NCBI RefSeq assembly: GCF_000243215.1
Contig: NZ_JH594596.1
Span: 2,564,392-2,628,391 of the forward strand
Source of the DNA: Odoribacter laneus YIT 12061
GTDB taxonomy: Bacteria > Bacteroidota > Bacteroidia > Bacteroidales > Marinifilaceae
Length of the DNA stretch: 64,000 nt
Reading direction: 5' to 3'
Shown here piece after piece: positions 35,836 through 43,530 of the stretch (its first letter is position 1; each line of letters opens with the position of its first letter). The position numbers were made by a program, and so were the translations under genes. The notes beneath the pieces were generated by a model, which worked only from the letters and a program-made list of their open reading frames with translations, did no database searches and had not been told where the DNA came from.

Positions 35836-36189
35836 TTATTTTTCCAAAGTCACACTTGTACAGCCGATTTTTCCTCCTAAAGGAGGATTCATTTTAGAAA
35901 TCTTGATACAAGCATAATTTAACTGAGGAAAAGTTTTATAAAAAGCCTCTAAAATACGTTGAGCTACATGCTCCAACAGATGAGAACGCTTCTTCATTTC
36001 ACAGGCAATAATTTCATAAGCCGCCTGATAACTCAGTGCATCCCGGATATCATCCGTCTGAGCAGCCTGCTCCGCATCATAATGTAAACAAGCATACACA
36101 GTAAATTTATTGCCAACAATCTGCTCTGCTTCAAAACAACCGTGATAAGCAAAAAACTCCATTCCCTCTATTTCTATAATACTTTTCAT
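35836..36189 (-). CDS. folB: Dihydroneopterin aldolase
   Basis: 117-aa folate-pathway enzyme that converts 7,8-dihydroneopterin to 6-hydroxymethyl-dihydropterin and glycolaldehyde. Typical FolB motifs: IEIEGMEFFAYHGCFEAEQIVGNKF at the N-terminus, the pterin-contacting SYQAAYEII, LLEHVAQRILEAF with the catalytic-site Glu, and the C-terminal KISKMNPPLGGKIGCTSVTLEK carrying the conserved Lys. Length is normal. It is a single gene, 139 bp before the tRNA-Cys gene; a small-RNA candidate lies upstream. Confidence 0.95.
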   Translation of the reverse strand: MKSIIEIEGMEFFAYHGCFEAEQIVGNKFTVYACLHYDAEQAAQTDDIRDALSYQAAYEIIACEMKKRSHLLEHVAQRILEAFYKTFPQLNYACIKISKMNPPLGGKIGCTSVTLEK

Positions 36190-36274
36190 CCCTTTTCTTT
36201 TAATAATGCCCGTAATTGCTGTTAAAAATACAGTATTCGAACGAATTCACAAAACATTTATCAGGCTATAAATG

Positions 36275-36359
36275 AAAAAGGGCCGGAAACCGACCCTTTA
36301 ACATTTACTAACTACTAACCTAAACCATACAAACTTATGAAAAACAATCTTTTTAAAAG
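36275..36359 (-). ncRNA. Candidate small RNA with own promoter and terminator
   Basis: A consensus promoter (see next entry) points at a start near 36359, and a near-perfect terminator hairpin (AAAGGGTCGG, loop TTT, CCGGCCCTTT, then TTC; 36277-36299) ends the unit about 85 nt later. Between them lies no open frame, only AAGTTTGTATGG and a GGTTAGTAGTTAGTAAATG stretch. It is separated from folB by 85 bp, so it could also be an attenuated folB leader. Confidence 0.55.
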
Positions 36360-36365
36360 ACAGGG

Positions 36366-36395
36366 CAAAATTAAAGGTTCATTTTTTATTTACAA
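36366..36395 (-). promoter_or_regulatory. Promoter of the small-RNA candidate
   Basis: Minus strand TTG (36393-36395), exactly 19 bases, then TAATTTTG (36366-36373): one of the best Bacteroidetes consensus promoters in the window. Confidence 0.6.
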
Positions 36396-36504
36396 TATGA
36401 TTACAGTTAAATAAAGTTAATTATATAAATGGAATTCGTCAAATTTTTATTCGGGAACATACAACTTCATAATATTTTTTAATTTCAAACTTATAAAAGC
36501 TAAA

Positions 36505-36534
36505 AAAAGAGATCTTTTATAAAAGATCTCTTTT
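36505..36534 (-). terminator. Terminator of tRNA-Val
   Basis: Fully palindromic AAAAGAGATCTTTTATAAAAGATCTCTTTT-type hairpin starting 2 bp after the tRNA 3' end, followed on the minus strand by further T residues. Confidence 0.85.
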
Positions 36535-36536
36535 CG

Positions 36537-36611
36537 TGGGCGCTGAGGGATTCGAACCCCCGACCCTCTGGGTGTAAACCAGATGCTCTGAACCAACTGA
36601 GCTAAGCGCCC
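36537..36611 (-). tRNA. tRNA-Val (TAC)
   Basis: Minus strand, 75 nt. Acceptor GGGCGCT / AGCGCCC with discriminator A, D arm GCTC-AGTTGGTTCA-GAGC, anticodon stem-loop TCTGG-TTTACAC-CCAGA giving anticodon TAC, and canonical T arm GGGGG-TTCGAAT-CCCTC. CCA is not encoded. Confidence 0.97.
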
Positions 36612-36888
36612 GAGCTATCGCTTGATTGCGGTTACAAATGTAATGCTTTTTTATTACCCGCCAAAATATTGAGGAAAAACTTTTAAAAAGGAGAGAGAAG
36701 ATACCTTTTATTACTTCTCCGCCGTTTTCCCCCTTCTCTATAAAGTCTATCCGAATGAATAGTTTCCCTTTAAACGTCAACAGCATCTAAAAACTAATTT
36801 ATTGCCTATAAATTAACGATAAATATTTATTCTTGTACTTATTATATTACATTTTAAATATATTTTTCAATTCATTTACAATAAATAT

Positions 36889-36896
36889 TATATTTG
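36889..36896 (+). promoter_or_regulatory. -7 box of the GG-leader peptide genes
   Basis: TATATTTG matches TAnnTTTG and ends 42 bases before ATG 36939. It overlaps the TTG at 36894 that would extend the first peptide, so the shorter start is right. No clear -33 box. Confidence 0.5.
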
Positions 36897-36938
36897 TATT
36901 TATTTATAGTCTTGAATATTTACTTGAAATTTATTGTT

Positions 36939-37172
36939 ATGAAAAATTTAAAATTAAAAAAAGAAATTATCACTGTTTTAAACAGAAATTCAATGCGTAA
37001 ACTTTTAGGAGGTCTAGATGATACAGTACAAGAAGACTTAAGGGACACATTAGAAAAATGTGAAACACAACAATGGTGTGAATCCGGTGATTGTATTGCA
37101 ACCGGAGTTTGTGACGACACACAGAATTGTCCGGAAGACACTTTGGAAGACTGTAATGATACAGATTTTTAA
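36939..37172 (+). CDS. GG-leader peptide precursor 1 (RiPP-like, Cys-rich core)
   Basis: 77 aa. The N-terminal 26 residues, MKNLKLKKEIITVLNRNSMRKLLGG with the charged LKLKKE block and double-Gly cleavage site, are the leader type seen on Bacteroidetes class I lanthipeptide and related 'GG leader' precursors. The core after GG has 52 residues with six Cys, several Thr/Ser and many acidic residues (CETQQWCESGDCIATGVC, CPEDTLEDC). The peptide would be exported by a C39 peptidase-containing transporter. No LanB/LanC, radical-SAM, cyclase or C39 transporter is encoded within 10 kb, so modification enzymes must be elsewhere or absent. A paralogue follows 51 bp downstream. Confidence 0.8.
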   Translation: MKNLKLKKEIITVLNRNSMRKLLGGLDDTVQEDLRDTLEKCETQQWCESGDCIATGVCDDTQNCPEDTLEDCNDTDF

Positions 37173-37223
37173 TCCGCCTAAAAAGTAATTTTTAGAAATA
37201 CCATTAACGAATACAAATTTGAT

Positions 37224-37469
37224 ATGAAAAAACTCGAACTCAAAAAAGAAGTTATTACAACGCTAAATAGAAAGGCAATGACACAACTATGGGGCGGAAA
37301 AGGGGACGAAGGGGATCCAGGGCTTCCTCCCAGCGAAGAGAATTGTTTGTCGATTGATTTTTGCGACATATCTTCAGCTTGTGTATCCATTCTTTGCGGA
37401 GATACAGCGATTTGTTCCTCCAATACAGATTGTAATCCCTATTCTTCTGAATGTACTGACGAAGATTAA
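37224..37469 (+). CDS. GG-leader peptide precursor 2 (RiPP-like, Cys-rich core)
   Basis: 81 aa. Leader MKKLELKKEVITTLNRKAMTQLWGG is 60-70% identical to that of precursor 1, while the core differs: Gly/Pro-rich start (KGDEGDPGLPPSEEN) then C-x5-C-x5-C-x4-C-x5-C pattern with six Cys in all and many Ser/Thr. Conserved leader with free core is the hallmark of a ribosomally made peptide family handled by one export or modification machine. The terminator at 37495 ends the two-gene unit. Confidence 0.8.
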   Translation: MKKLELKKEVITTLNRKAMTQLWGGKGDEGDPGLPPSEENCLSIDFCDISSACVSILCGDTAICSSNTDCNPYSSECTDED

Positions 37470-37494
37470 ATTATTGACAATTTCAGTTATACGG

Positions 37495-37536
37495 ATCCCC
37501 CATAGAAAATGAAAAGATCTTCTAGGGGGGATTTTT
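37495..37536 (+). terminator. Terminator of the peptide-precursor unit
   Basis: ATCCCCC (37495-37501) pairs with GGGGGAT (37526-37532), followed by TTTTTAATT. It lies 26 bp after the second precursor stop. Confidence 0.8.
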
Positions 37537-37569
37537 AATTAAAATGGTAACAAAAGAACGATCTCCTTA

Positions 37570-38436
37570 TCACCAGGGTTGAATTTTTTGGAAAATATCA
37601 AAACCGGACTGAAAGAAATCGGTTACTGTTTTTTCAGGGTCGGGATAAGAAAAGACATCTTCTAAAGCCAAGAAAAATTCTTTTTTATCCGGTTTAAAAA
37701 TAGCTTTATCGGGTTGTAACAAGGTCGCATTTTCTTTCAGGTCTTCTATAAACGGGTAAGGCATGGCATAAAAAGCGGCTTGAGGGGAACTGATATCTCC
37801 CGGCCAAAATCCACAAGCATACATCTCTTCATCCAAAGCTTTTCTCATTACTTCATTTTTGAGAGTCGTCGGGATTAATTTTCCATTAAACACCATACAA
37901 CTCAAGTCCATTTTTCCAAAATAATACGCCGGATAATGTACTTTTCCATGGAAAGGAGCTAAATAAAGAGACATCACTTTATAAGCAAATAACAGACTCT
38001 GAAGCCATTTCCGTATCGCTATTTTATCATAAGTATGATGTTTTTCATCTCTATCCAAATCAACAGGTTCATAAAAATACTGGGCTTTGACGCCAATAGA
38101 TGTAGGTGACCCCATTTGTTCTAAAGCATTATTAAATTGTTTATAAAAATCCGCAACACTTAAACCGTCTTCTAAAGGAATATCTACCCTCTTTCCTTCT
38201 CCGTTCCGAAATTCCACCTGATGTTGCCGGAAATCGAAAAATATGGAAAAGGCAGAATTATCGCCGGGAATCAAACCCGTTGTAAGTCCATCCGGTAACA
38301 GATAAAGTAACACATGCGCCCATTCCGGACGGGTTGTACATCTTTTTACCTTCACTTTCCCTGCCAGTTGTAAGAATAAATGTATCGTATCTGCTGTATC
38401 CTGCCAATCCGGATAATTTAAAAATGTATTTTCCAT
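37570..38436 (-). CDS. DUF5996 family protein
   Basis: 288 aa, soluble. Recognised from the layout YPDWQDTADTIHLFLQLAGKVKV, HVLLYLLPDGLTTGLIPGDNSAFSIFFDF, SVADFYKQFNNALEQMG and FWPGDISSPQAAFYAMPYPFIEDL, which matches DUF5996. The biochemical role of the family is unknown; it is often a single gene, as here. It converges on the peptide-precursor unit with the terminator between them. No sign it belongs to the precursor system. The 38437-38725 interval upstream holds nothing I recognise. Confidence 0.8.
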   Translation of the reverse strand: MENTFLNYPDWQDTADTIHLFLQLAGKVKVKRCTTRPEWAHVLLYLLPDGLTTGLIPGDNSAFSIFFDFRQHQVEFRNGEGKRVDIPLEDGLSVADFYKQFNNALEQMGSPTSIGVKAQYFYEPVDLDRDEKHHTYDKIAIRKWLQSLLFAYKVMSLYLAPFHGKVHYPAYYFGKMDLSCMVFNGKLIPTTLKNEVMRKALDEEMYACGFWPGDISSPQAAFYAMPYPFIEDLKENATLLQPDKAIFKPDKKEFFLALEDVFSYPDPEKTVTDFFQSGFDIFQKIQPW

Positions 38437-38725
38437 GCCTTTTCCTTTAACTATTCATTTTATATCCTTTTTGTAGCTCCCTGAACGTCTTTACGCTCTA
38501 TTCATTAAACTCCCCTGAGGCAAAATTGTTCCTTTCCTTAACTTTATTTAATGCAGACTGCTACTTGTCCGAATAGGTTTATAAGGAATGCTCTTTCTAC
38601 CTCTTTCAAGCAGGCCAGAGCATTGATCGATATAAATTCAGACTTCTGATTAAAATCAACCTTCCCTACTCAAAGCAGAAAAACAAACCGTACTTTTCTT
38701 TTTTCAAATTATCTAAATAATTCGT

Positions 38726-38733
38726 TATGTTTG
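38726..38733 (+). promoter_or_regulatory. -7 box of the DUF362/ferredoxin gene
   Basis: TATGTTTG fits TAnnTTTG and lies 27 bases before ATG 38761, excluding the TTG start at 38731. Confidence 0.5.
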
Positions 38734-38760
38734 TATATCGAACCTTATCGTAAAAGTCGT

Positions 38761-39879
38761 ATGGAAAAATCAAAAGTCTATTTCACAAACTTGCGGACAA
38801 GTCCGAGCAGTAATTTACTCGATAAAATGGAAAAGCTAGTCAAAAAAGCAGGCATTTCCACGATTCCTTTTGAAAATCAATTTGTAGCTTTGAAAATTCA
38901 CTTTGGAGAACCGGGAAATTTGGCTTATCTCCGTCCCAATTATGCTGCCCGTATGACTCGTTTACTACGTAGTCTGGGTGCAAAACCTTTTCTAACAGAC
39001 TGTAATACGCTTTATTCGGGACATCGGGCCAATGCCGTAGACCATTTAGAAAGCGCTATGGAAAACGGTTATAACCCTATCTCCGCACAATGCCAAGTCA
39101 TCATAGCGGACGGGTTAAAAGGTATCGATTACCAGGAAATTGAAATCAAGGGGGAGTACTGTAAAGCGCCTAAAATCGGAGCAGCTATCGCCGAGGCTGA
39201 TATCATTATTTCCCTTAATCACTTTAAAGGCCACGAACAGGCCGGTTTCGGAGGAGCCTTGAAAAATCTGGGTATGGGCTGCGCCAGTGTAGGGGGAAAA
39301 CTGGAATTGCATTCCGCTTCTCAACCGACAATTACCGAAGAAAACTGTAAAGGCTGTGGCATTTGCATCAAACATTGCGCTCATCAGGCGATACATTTTA
39401 AAGAAAACCATATTGCTCAAATCGACTATAGTCAATGCGTAGGCTGCGGTCAATGTATCGCACTTTGTCAATATGATGCTGCCACAATAGGAAGCCCGGA
39501 TACTGCCGAACGCCTTAATTACAAAATTGCAGAATACACAAAAGCCGTATTAAAAGACAAACCTCACTTCCACGTCAGTTTTATCATGAACGTTTCTCCA
39601 GAATGCGATTGCTGGAACCATAACGATGCCGCGATTATTCCGGATTTAGGCATATTGGCTTCCTTCGATCCGGTAGCCTTGGATAAAGCTTGTGCCGATC
39701 TGGTCATTCAAGCGCCCGTACTTCAAGGAAATAAATTAGCCGAAGCCCACCCGCACGAACAGCTGGAAGGGGTAGACAAATTCCATCTCATTCATCCCGA
39801 TACCAATTGGCTGGCCGGTCTACAACATGCCGAAAAAATCGGAATCGGAACAATGAACTATGAATTGATTCACGTCTAA
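38761..39879 (+). CDS. DUF362 domain protein with two 4Fe-4S clusters
   Basis: 372 aa from ATG 38761 (MEKSKVYFTNLR). DUF362 core: VALKIHFGEPGNLAYLRPNY, LTDCNTLYSGHRANAVDHL, ISLNHFKGHEQAGFGGALKNLGMG. A double ferredoxin motif is inserted at ~195-250: CKGCGICIKHC and CVGCGQCIALC, two classical CxxCxxCxxxC clusters. Cytosolic; the family is widespread in anaerobes and its redox partner is unknown. Single gene, ending at the hairpin terminator 39902-39938. Confidence 0.92.
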   Translation: MEKSKVYFTNLRTSPSSNLLDKMEKLVKKAGISTIPFENQFVALKIHFGEPGNLAYLRPNYAARMTRLLRSLGAKPFLTDCNTLYSGHRANAVDHLESAMENGYNPISAQCQVIIADGLKGIDYQEIEIKGEYCKAPKIGAAIAEADIIISLNHFKGHEQAGFGGALKNLGMGCASVGGKLELHSASQPTITEENCKGCGICIKHCAHQAIHFKENHIAQIDYSQCVGCGQCIALCQYDAATIGSPDTAERLNYKIAEYTKAVLKDKPHFHVSFIMNVSPECDCWNHNDAAIIPDLGILASFDPVALDKACADLVIQAPVLQGNKLAEAHPHEQLEGVDKFHLIHPDTNWLAGLQHAEKIGIGTMNYELIHV

Positions 39880-39901
39880 TGGTAAAAAAGAAAGATGAAT
39901 G

Positions 39902-39938
39902 AAAACCGCCCAAGGGGACGGACCTTTTTGGCGGTTTT
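39902..39938 (+). terminator. Terminator with conserved 18-nt loop, copy 1
   Basis: Stem AAAACCGCC / GGCGGTTTT; the loop begins CAAGGGGACGGACCTTTT. It follows the DUF362 gene by 22 bp. The same 18-nt loop is found in the minus-strand terminator at 40137-40174, where the stem sequence is different. Confidence 0.75.
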
Positions 39939-40136
39939 CCTGATATATAAATGTAAAAAAATAACGATACATCGTATCTGGCCAAGGTTTTCCTTGCAAT
40001 TCACTGTTAAATCAATATTCCCCAAGCTTTCTCCAAAAGTCAGAATCAGAAAGGTTTGTTCTGTCAAATCGCTTCCGAAAAAGTACCTACTTCCTTAACT
40101 ATCTATACATTACGAACTGCTTTTACTAAAAATTGA

Positions 40137-40174
40137 AAAACCACACAAAAGGTCCGTCCCCTTGGTGTGGTTTT
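40137..40174 (-). terminator. Terminator with conserved 18-nt loop, copy 2
   Basis: Stem AAAACCACAC / GTGTGGTTTT; read on the minus strand the loop is CAAGGGGACGGACCTTTT, identical to copy 1. It lies 18 bp after the stop of the minus-strand Fn3-like lipoprotein gene. The 198 bp between the two hairpins holds nothing else. Confidence 0.75.
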
Positions 40175-40192
40175 AAATAGAATTAGAAAGGA

Positions 40193-42061
40193 TCACCACC
40201 AAGGATCGTAAACTGTAATTTTAGTATTCCGATATACTTCCATTCGTTTATATTTTTCTGGTGCATTTAGCGGAATAATATAGAAAGCACTATTAAACGT
40301 CGTAGAACTTTCCGTATCCCAATCGATGACAAAGGGACCTTCTGTCAAATAATTCATGCTACGTTCCAGATCTTCCGTCTGCCCGTTTTTAGCAGCACTG
40401 TTTATAATATTGGAAGCATTGTTATTTCCTGTATTAATAGCGTGGTGGGAAACGGTATACTGATAATTGGCATTCACAGCCAGTTCCGACCGCCAAATAG
40501 CGCTATAAGCTTTCCCCGAAGAATTTTCATATTCCAGGGAAGTATATATATAAGAAAGATCCTTAGAAGAATTTGTACCCAAACTAATCCGGTAAGCTTT
40601 CAATATACGGCTACCGTAAGATGTCAAAATGGGAACCAATTTATTATAAGCCTCTATCTGGTCGGCAGAAGCTTGCTTATCCAGGAAATCGGCTGTTAAA
40701 TTCAAGGCATTAAACAGCGGATTATCTTCTTTACTCGCTTCTGCCTTAAAATAATCAGCCACCGGTTGGCGGGTCTTAAAGTTCTCTTCCTCTCCGTATG
40801 TCGTACCATATTCATTGGTGACATAAGCTCTTACATAATAAGTAGTATTCGGGTTCAAAGGAAAGAGCTGAAGGGGTTCGAATTTCAGATGTTCTCCGTC
40901 CACCCCTTCTGCCATCACTTTATTTCCTGCGATAGTCGGATTATGCGCAGTGCCCCAGCAAATACCTGCTTCAATAATAGGAGCATTCAACAATCCGGTA
41001 CTCGTCACTTCTCCCCCAGCATAAGCCCGGTGAGCCGTAATATGAGCAGAAAGTTGAGTAGAAATAATCGCTTTATAACTCAACGTCGTCACACTTTGAA
41101 TTTCCCCATAAACCACGCCGTTTTTATTCCTTGCATAGGGACGTACCTGATAAGTAATACCTTGTTCCAATCCTTCCAGCTTATAGCTCTTTTCTCCGTC
41201 TCCTTCACCCAGAACAACTTTTGTATCTTCTAAAGTAGGTACAGCTACCTCCCCATATACGAAACCATATTCCAGTATAGGCAAGGGGGTTCCTGAAACA
41301 GCTTTTACGCTCACCTGAAAAGATTCTCCCCGGATATCGTCAATACTTGTAATTTCCACTGCCGGCTCAGGAAACATTTCAGTCATAAAATACAAAGATT
41401 GCGCATAGACCGTCCCTCCGGTGTAAGAAACATAAGCACGGCAAACGTATTCCGAATGATCAATCAATTCTTCCAACATACATTTTAAGGTCCCCACTTT
41501 CCCGTCTACTTTTACTTTTCCTGCATTCTCCAAGGTCAATTCTCCTTCCACGGCTGAGCTTAAAGCATAAACAAATCCCCGTTCTGTAATTTCCGTCCCT
41601 CCGTCTGTAAACACCTCCGCTTTCACGATTGCAGAAGATGTCTTTACGTCCGTAACGGACACCATAGCAAGGGTCGGGCGTCCTTTTGCCAAAGTAACAC
41701 ACCATTTTTCATCCCCGTATTGTACACCTTCGTTCGTATAGGCATAAGCCCTTACATAATAAAGAGTACCTTCCTGCAAACCGTTCATTTCACTCAAAAA
41801 TTCTCCTCTGCCCTTGCCATCCGACGTATGGGCGTCTGTTACAGTAGGATGTTCTGCCGTACTCCAACACACTCCCCGTTCCCCAATTTCTGCTCCTCCG
41901 GAAATTTCCCCTCCGCATAGCGCAGAAGTATACATTACATTTTTCAACAAACCGGTCTGGATAACCAAGGCTCCCTGAATCTCCTCGTCTTCCGAACAAG
42001 AAGATAAAATTCCTAAAAAACCGACTACTAACAGTAGACCTAAAATTTTTATATGTTTCAT
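40193..42061 (-). CDS. Surface lipoprotein with Fn3-like repeats
   Basis: 622 aa. Lipobox LSSC with the acidic SEDEE after it (surface-export type). Residues ~30-430 hold about four Fn3-like repeats of the form GVCWSTAEHPTVTDAHTSDGKGRGEF…YYVRAYAYTNEGVQYG, with invariant YYVRAY. The last ~190 residues are a separate domain (FNALNLTADFLDKQASADQIEAYN … KITVYDPWW) that I do not recognise. It is the last gene of the SusCD locus, 21 bp after the DUF4302 gene, and probably binds substrate or a host ligand at the surface. Confidence 0.85.
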   Translation of the reverse strand: MKHIKILGLLLVVGFLGILSSCSEDEEIQGALVIQTGLLKNVMYTSALCGGEISGGAEIGERGVCWSTAEHPTVTDAHTSDGKGRGEFLSEMNGLQEGTLYYVRAYAYTNEGVQYGDEKWCVTLAKGRPTLAMVSVTDVKTSSAIVKAEVFTDGGTEITERGFVYALSSAVEGELTLENAGKVKVDGKVGTLKCMLEELIDHSEYVCRAYVSYTGGTVYAQSLYFMTEMFPEPAVEITSIDDIRGESFQVSVKAVSGTPLPILEYGFVYGEVAVPTLEDTKVVLGEGDGEKSYKLEGLEQGITYQVRPYARNKNGVVYGEIQSVTTLSYKAIISTQLSAHITAHRAYAGGEVTSTGLLNAPIIEAGICWGTAHNPTIAGNKVMAEGVDGEHLKFEPLQLFPLNPNTTYYVRAYVTNEYGTTYGEEENFKTRQPVADYFKAEASKEDNPLFNALNLTADFLDKQASADQIEAYNKLVPILTSYGSRILKAYRISLGTNSSKDLSYIYTSLEYENSSGKAYSAIWRSELAVNANYQYTVSHHAINTGNNNASNIINSAAKNGQTEDLERSMNYLTEGPFVIDWDTESSTTFNSAFYIIPLNAPEKYKRMEVYRNTKITVYDPWW

Positions 42062-42082
42062 ACCTCTATCCTTTTATACAAA

Positions 42083-43516
42083 TTACTGTTTCAACTGACC
42101 TGCAATAAACAGTTCTTCCCGTTCTACCCGGAAAAGTCCTCCGATATTTCCGCTCAATCCCGGGGTTTTATTTTCCGCCCAATCTACTTTAAACGTATGA
42201 GGGATGATTTTCGACTTCACGACCTGACTCCAGTTATCGGCATCCCCGTAATTAGAATATTCCAGACCACAGAATAAATCAGGCAGTTCATATATATATT
42301 CCTCATAAATAAATTCATTGGTAGATCCCGTTTGTTCCCGATCGGTAAAAGTAAGGGTACCATCTTCGTTTACGTCGTACGGATAATGCCATTTTGCCGT
42401 AAAAGTCTTTCCATTGCTTTTATTTTCATACGTCACACCGAATTCCATAACCGGTTTTCCGCTTAAAGCGTCCATAACAAACTTGCAATACATTTCCTGA
42501 ATATAACGGCTTCTTTCCCCCAGACGATTATAAGCAGGGGTATAGAGTTCATTCATAAAAGAATCGGACAATGTGCCCTGCATCGTATTCGCATTTACAT
42601 ACAATTGGCTAAATGTCTGATTATATCCGAAATGCAACGGATACGGAGGAACTTTGTTGTCAAATATCTCATAAGTTTTACCCTCAATTTCTACCTGATA
42701 AGCTTCTCCATTCCATTTCAATCCCTTAAAAGTCATTCCATCAAGCTCAACAGGTTCAAAAAAATGGACATCGCTGGCAAAAGCCTCTTGTGTCAGACTG
42801 TTAAAATCCAGATAGGAACCAACTGTTTTTTCCACCAGATTATTCTCCTTGTCTATATAAGCAAAATCGGTTTTACGGGTATTGGGTTTGACCAGATACT
42901 TTGTCTCTCCCACCTCAATGGTCGGAAAGCGGACAGCTTCCAGGTAATCGGCATGTTTTTCAAGAACCGTCTTCAGTCCTCCTTCGGAAGCTTTCACTGC
43001 TTGCTCTGGAGTAGCCGGATCCATACGGGCCAGGCAATTATTAAAATTCCCTTTCAGATTCAAGCCTCCGTTATCTTCACTTACAATCCGGAATTCAAAA
43101 TCAGATCCCAAACCTTCTCCTTTTGTTCCTCCGATGATATTATTATCCGGATCTGCTAAAAGATGCAAATAACTATATGTTTCAAAAATTAAAGAAGGGG
43201 CCAATAAAGCTTTTAATTGCCAGGTCGATCCAGAAGGGACAAGAGAAGTTTCCCCTATACCGCTATAAGTAGCGTCCATATCAGCCAACATGGCCACTTT
43301 TCCTTCTTCTGTAAAAGACATCCAAAAACGATAAGCACCCTCTTTCTTTGTATTTATAGCTAAAAACCAACCATTCGGGGCAGCCAATATCGTCTGCCGA
43401 TATTCTTCTTCTGTTTTTTGTAAACGATCGTCGGGATTCTCCGAAAATACATTGTCTTCCATCTTATCACATCCCAGTAATAAAACAGATAATATAATAA
43501 ATATATACTTTTTCAT
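42083..43516 (-). CDS. DUF4302 family lipoprotein
   Basis: 477 aa. Lipobox LLGC at Cys16. The start of the mature part (TEEEYRQTILAAPNGWFLAINTKKEGAYRFWMSFTEEGKVAMLAD) matches the DUF4302 layout, β-rich throughout. These lipoproteins usually sit in SusC/SusD loci together with an HExxH lipoprotein, as here (14 bp upstream). Function unknown; probably surface substrate binding. Confidence 0.85.
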   Translation of the reverse strand: MKKYIFIILSVLLLGCDKMEDNVFSENPDDRLQKTEEEYRQTILAAPNGWFLAINTKKEGAYRFWMSFTEEGKVAMLADMDATYSGIGETSLVPSGSTWQLKALLAPSLIFETYSYLHLLADPDNNIIGGTKGEGLGSDFEFRIVSEDNGGLNLKGNFNNCLARMDPATPEQAVKASEGGLKTVLEKHADYLEAVRFPTIEVGETKYLVKPNTRKTDFAYIDKENNLVEKTVGSYLDFNSLTQEAFASDVHFFEPVELDGMTFKGLKWNGEAYQVEIEGKTYEIFDNKVPPYPLHFGYNQTFSQLYVNANTMQGTLSDSFMNELYTPAYNRLGERSRYIQEMYCKFVMDALSGKPVMEFGVTYENKSNGKTFTAKWHYPYDVNEDGTLTFTDREQTGSTNEFIYEEYIYELPDLFCGLEYSNYGDADNWSQVVKSKIIPHTFKVDWAENKTPGLSGNIGGLFRVEREELFIAGQLKQ

Positions 43517-43530
43517 ACCTAATTCCGAAA

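Noticed and set aside
36517-36786. 89-codon minus-strand frame ending SSVGSEHLVYTQRVGGSNPSAPT
   Set aside because: This is the well-known false translation of a tRNA gene; the frame lies over tRNA-Val and its terminator.
37570-38436. DUF5996 gene as a maturation enzyme for the neighbouring peptide precursors
   Set aside because: It is on the opposite strand, separated by a terminator, and the family is usually found without such precursors.
38731-38760. Upstream TTG start for the DUF362 gene
   Set aside because: It overlaps the TATGTTTG -7 box; ATG 38761 is downstream of the expected transcription start.
39788-40098. Short frames on both strands around 39788-40098
   Set aside because: They lie over the hairpin terminators and the gap between convergent genes, overlap one another, and show no start context or conserved pattern.
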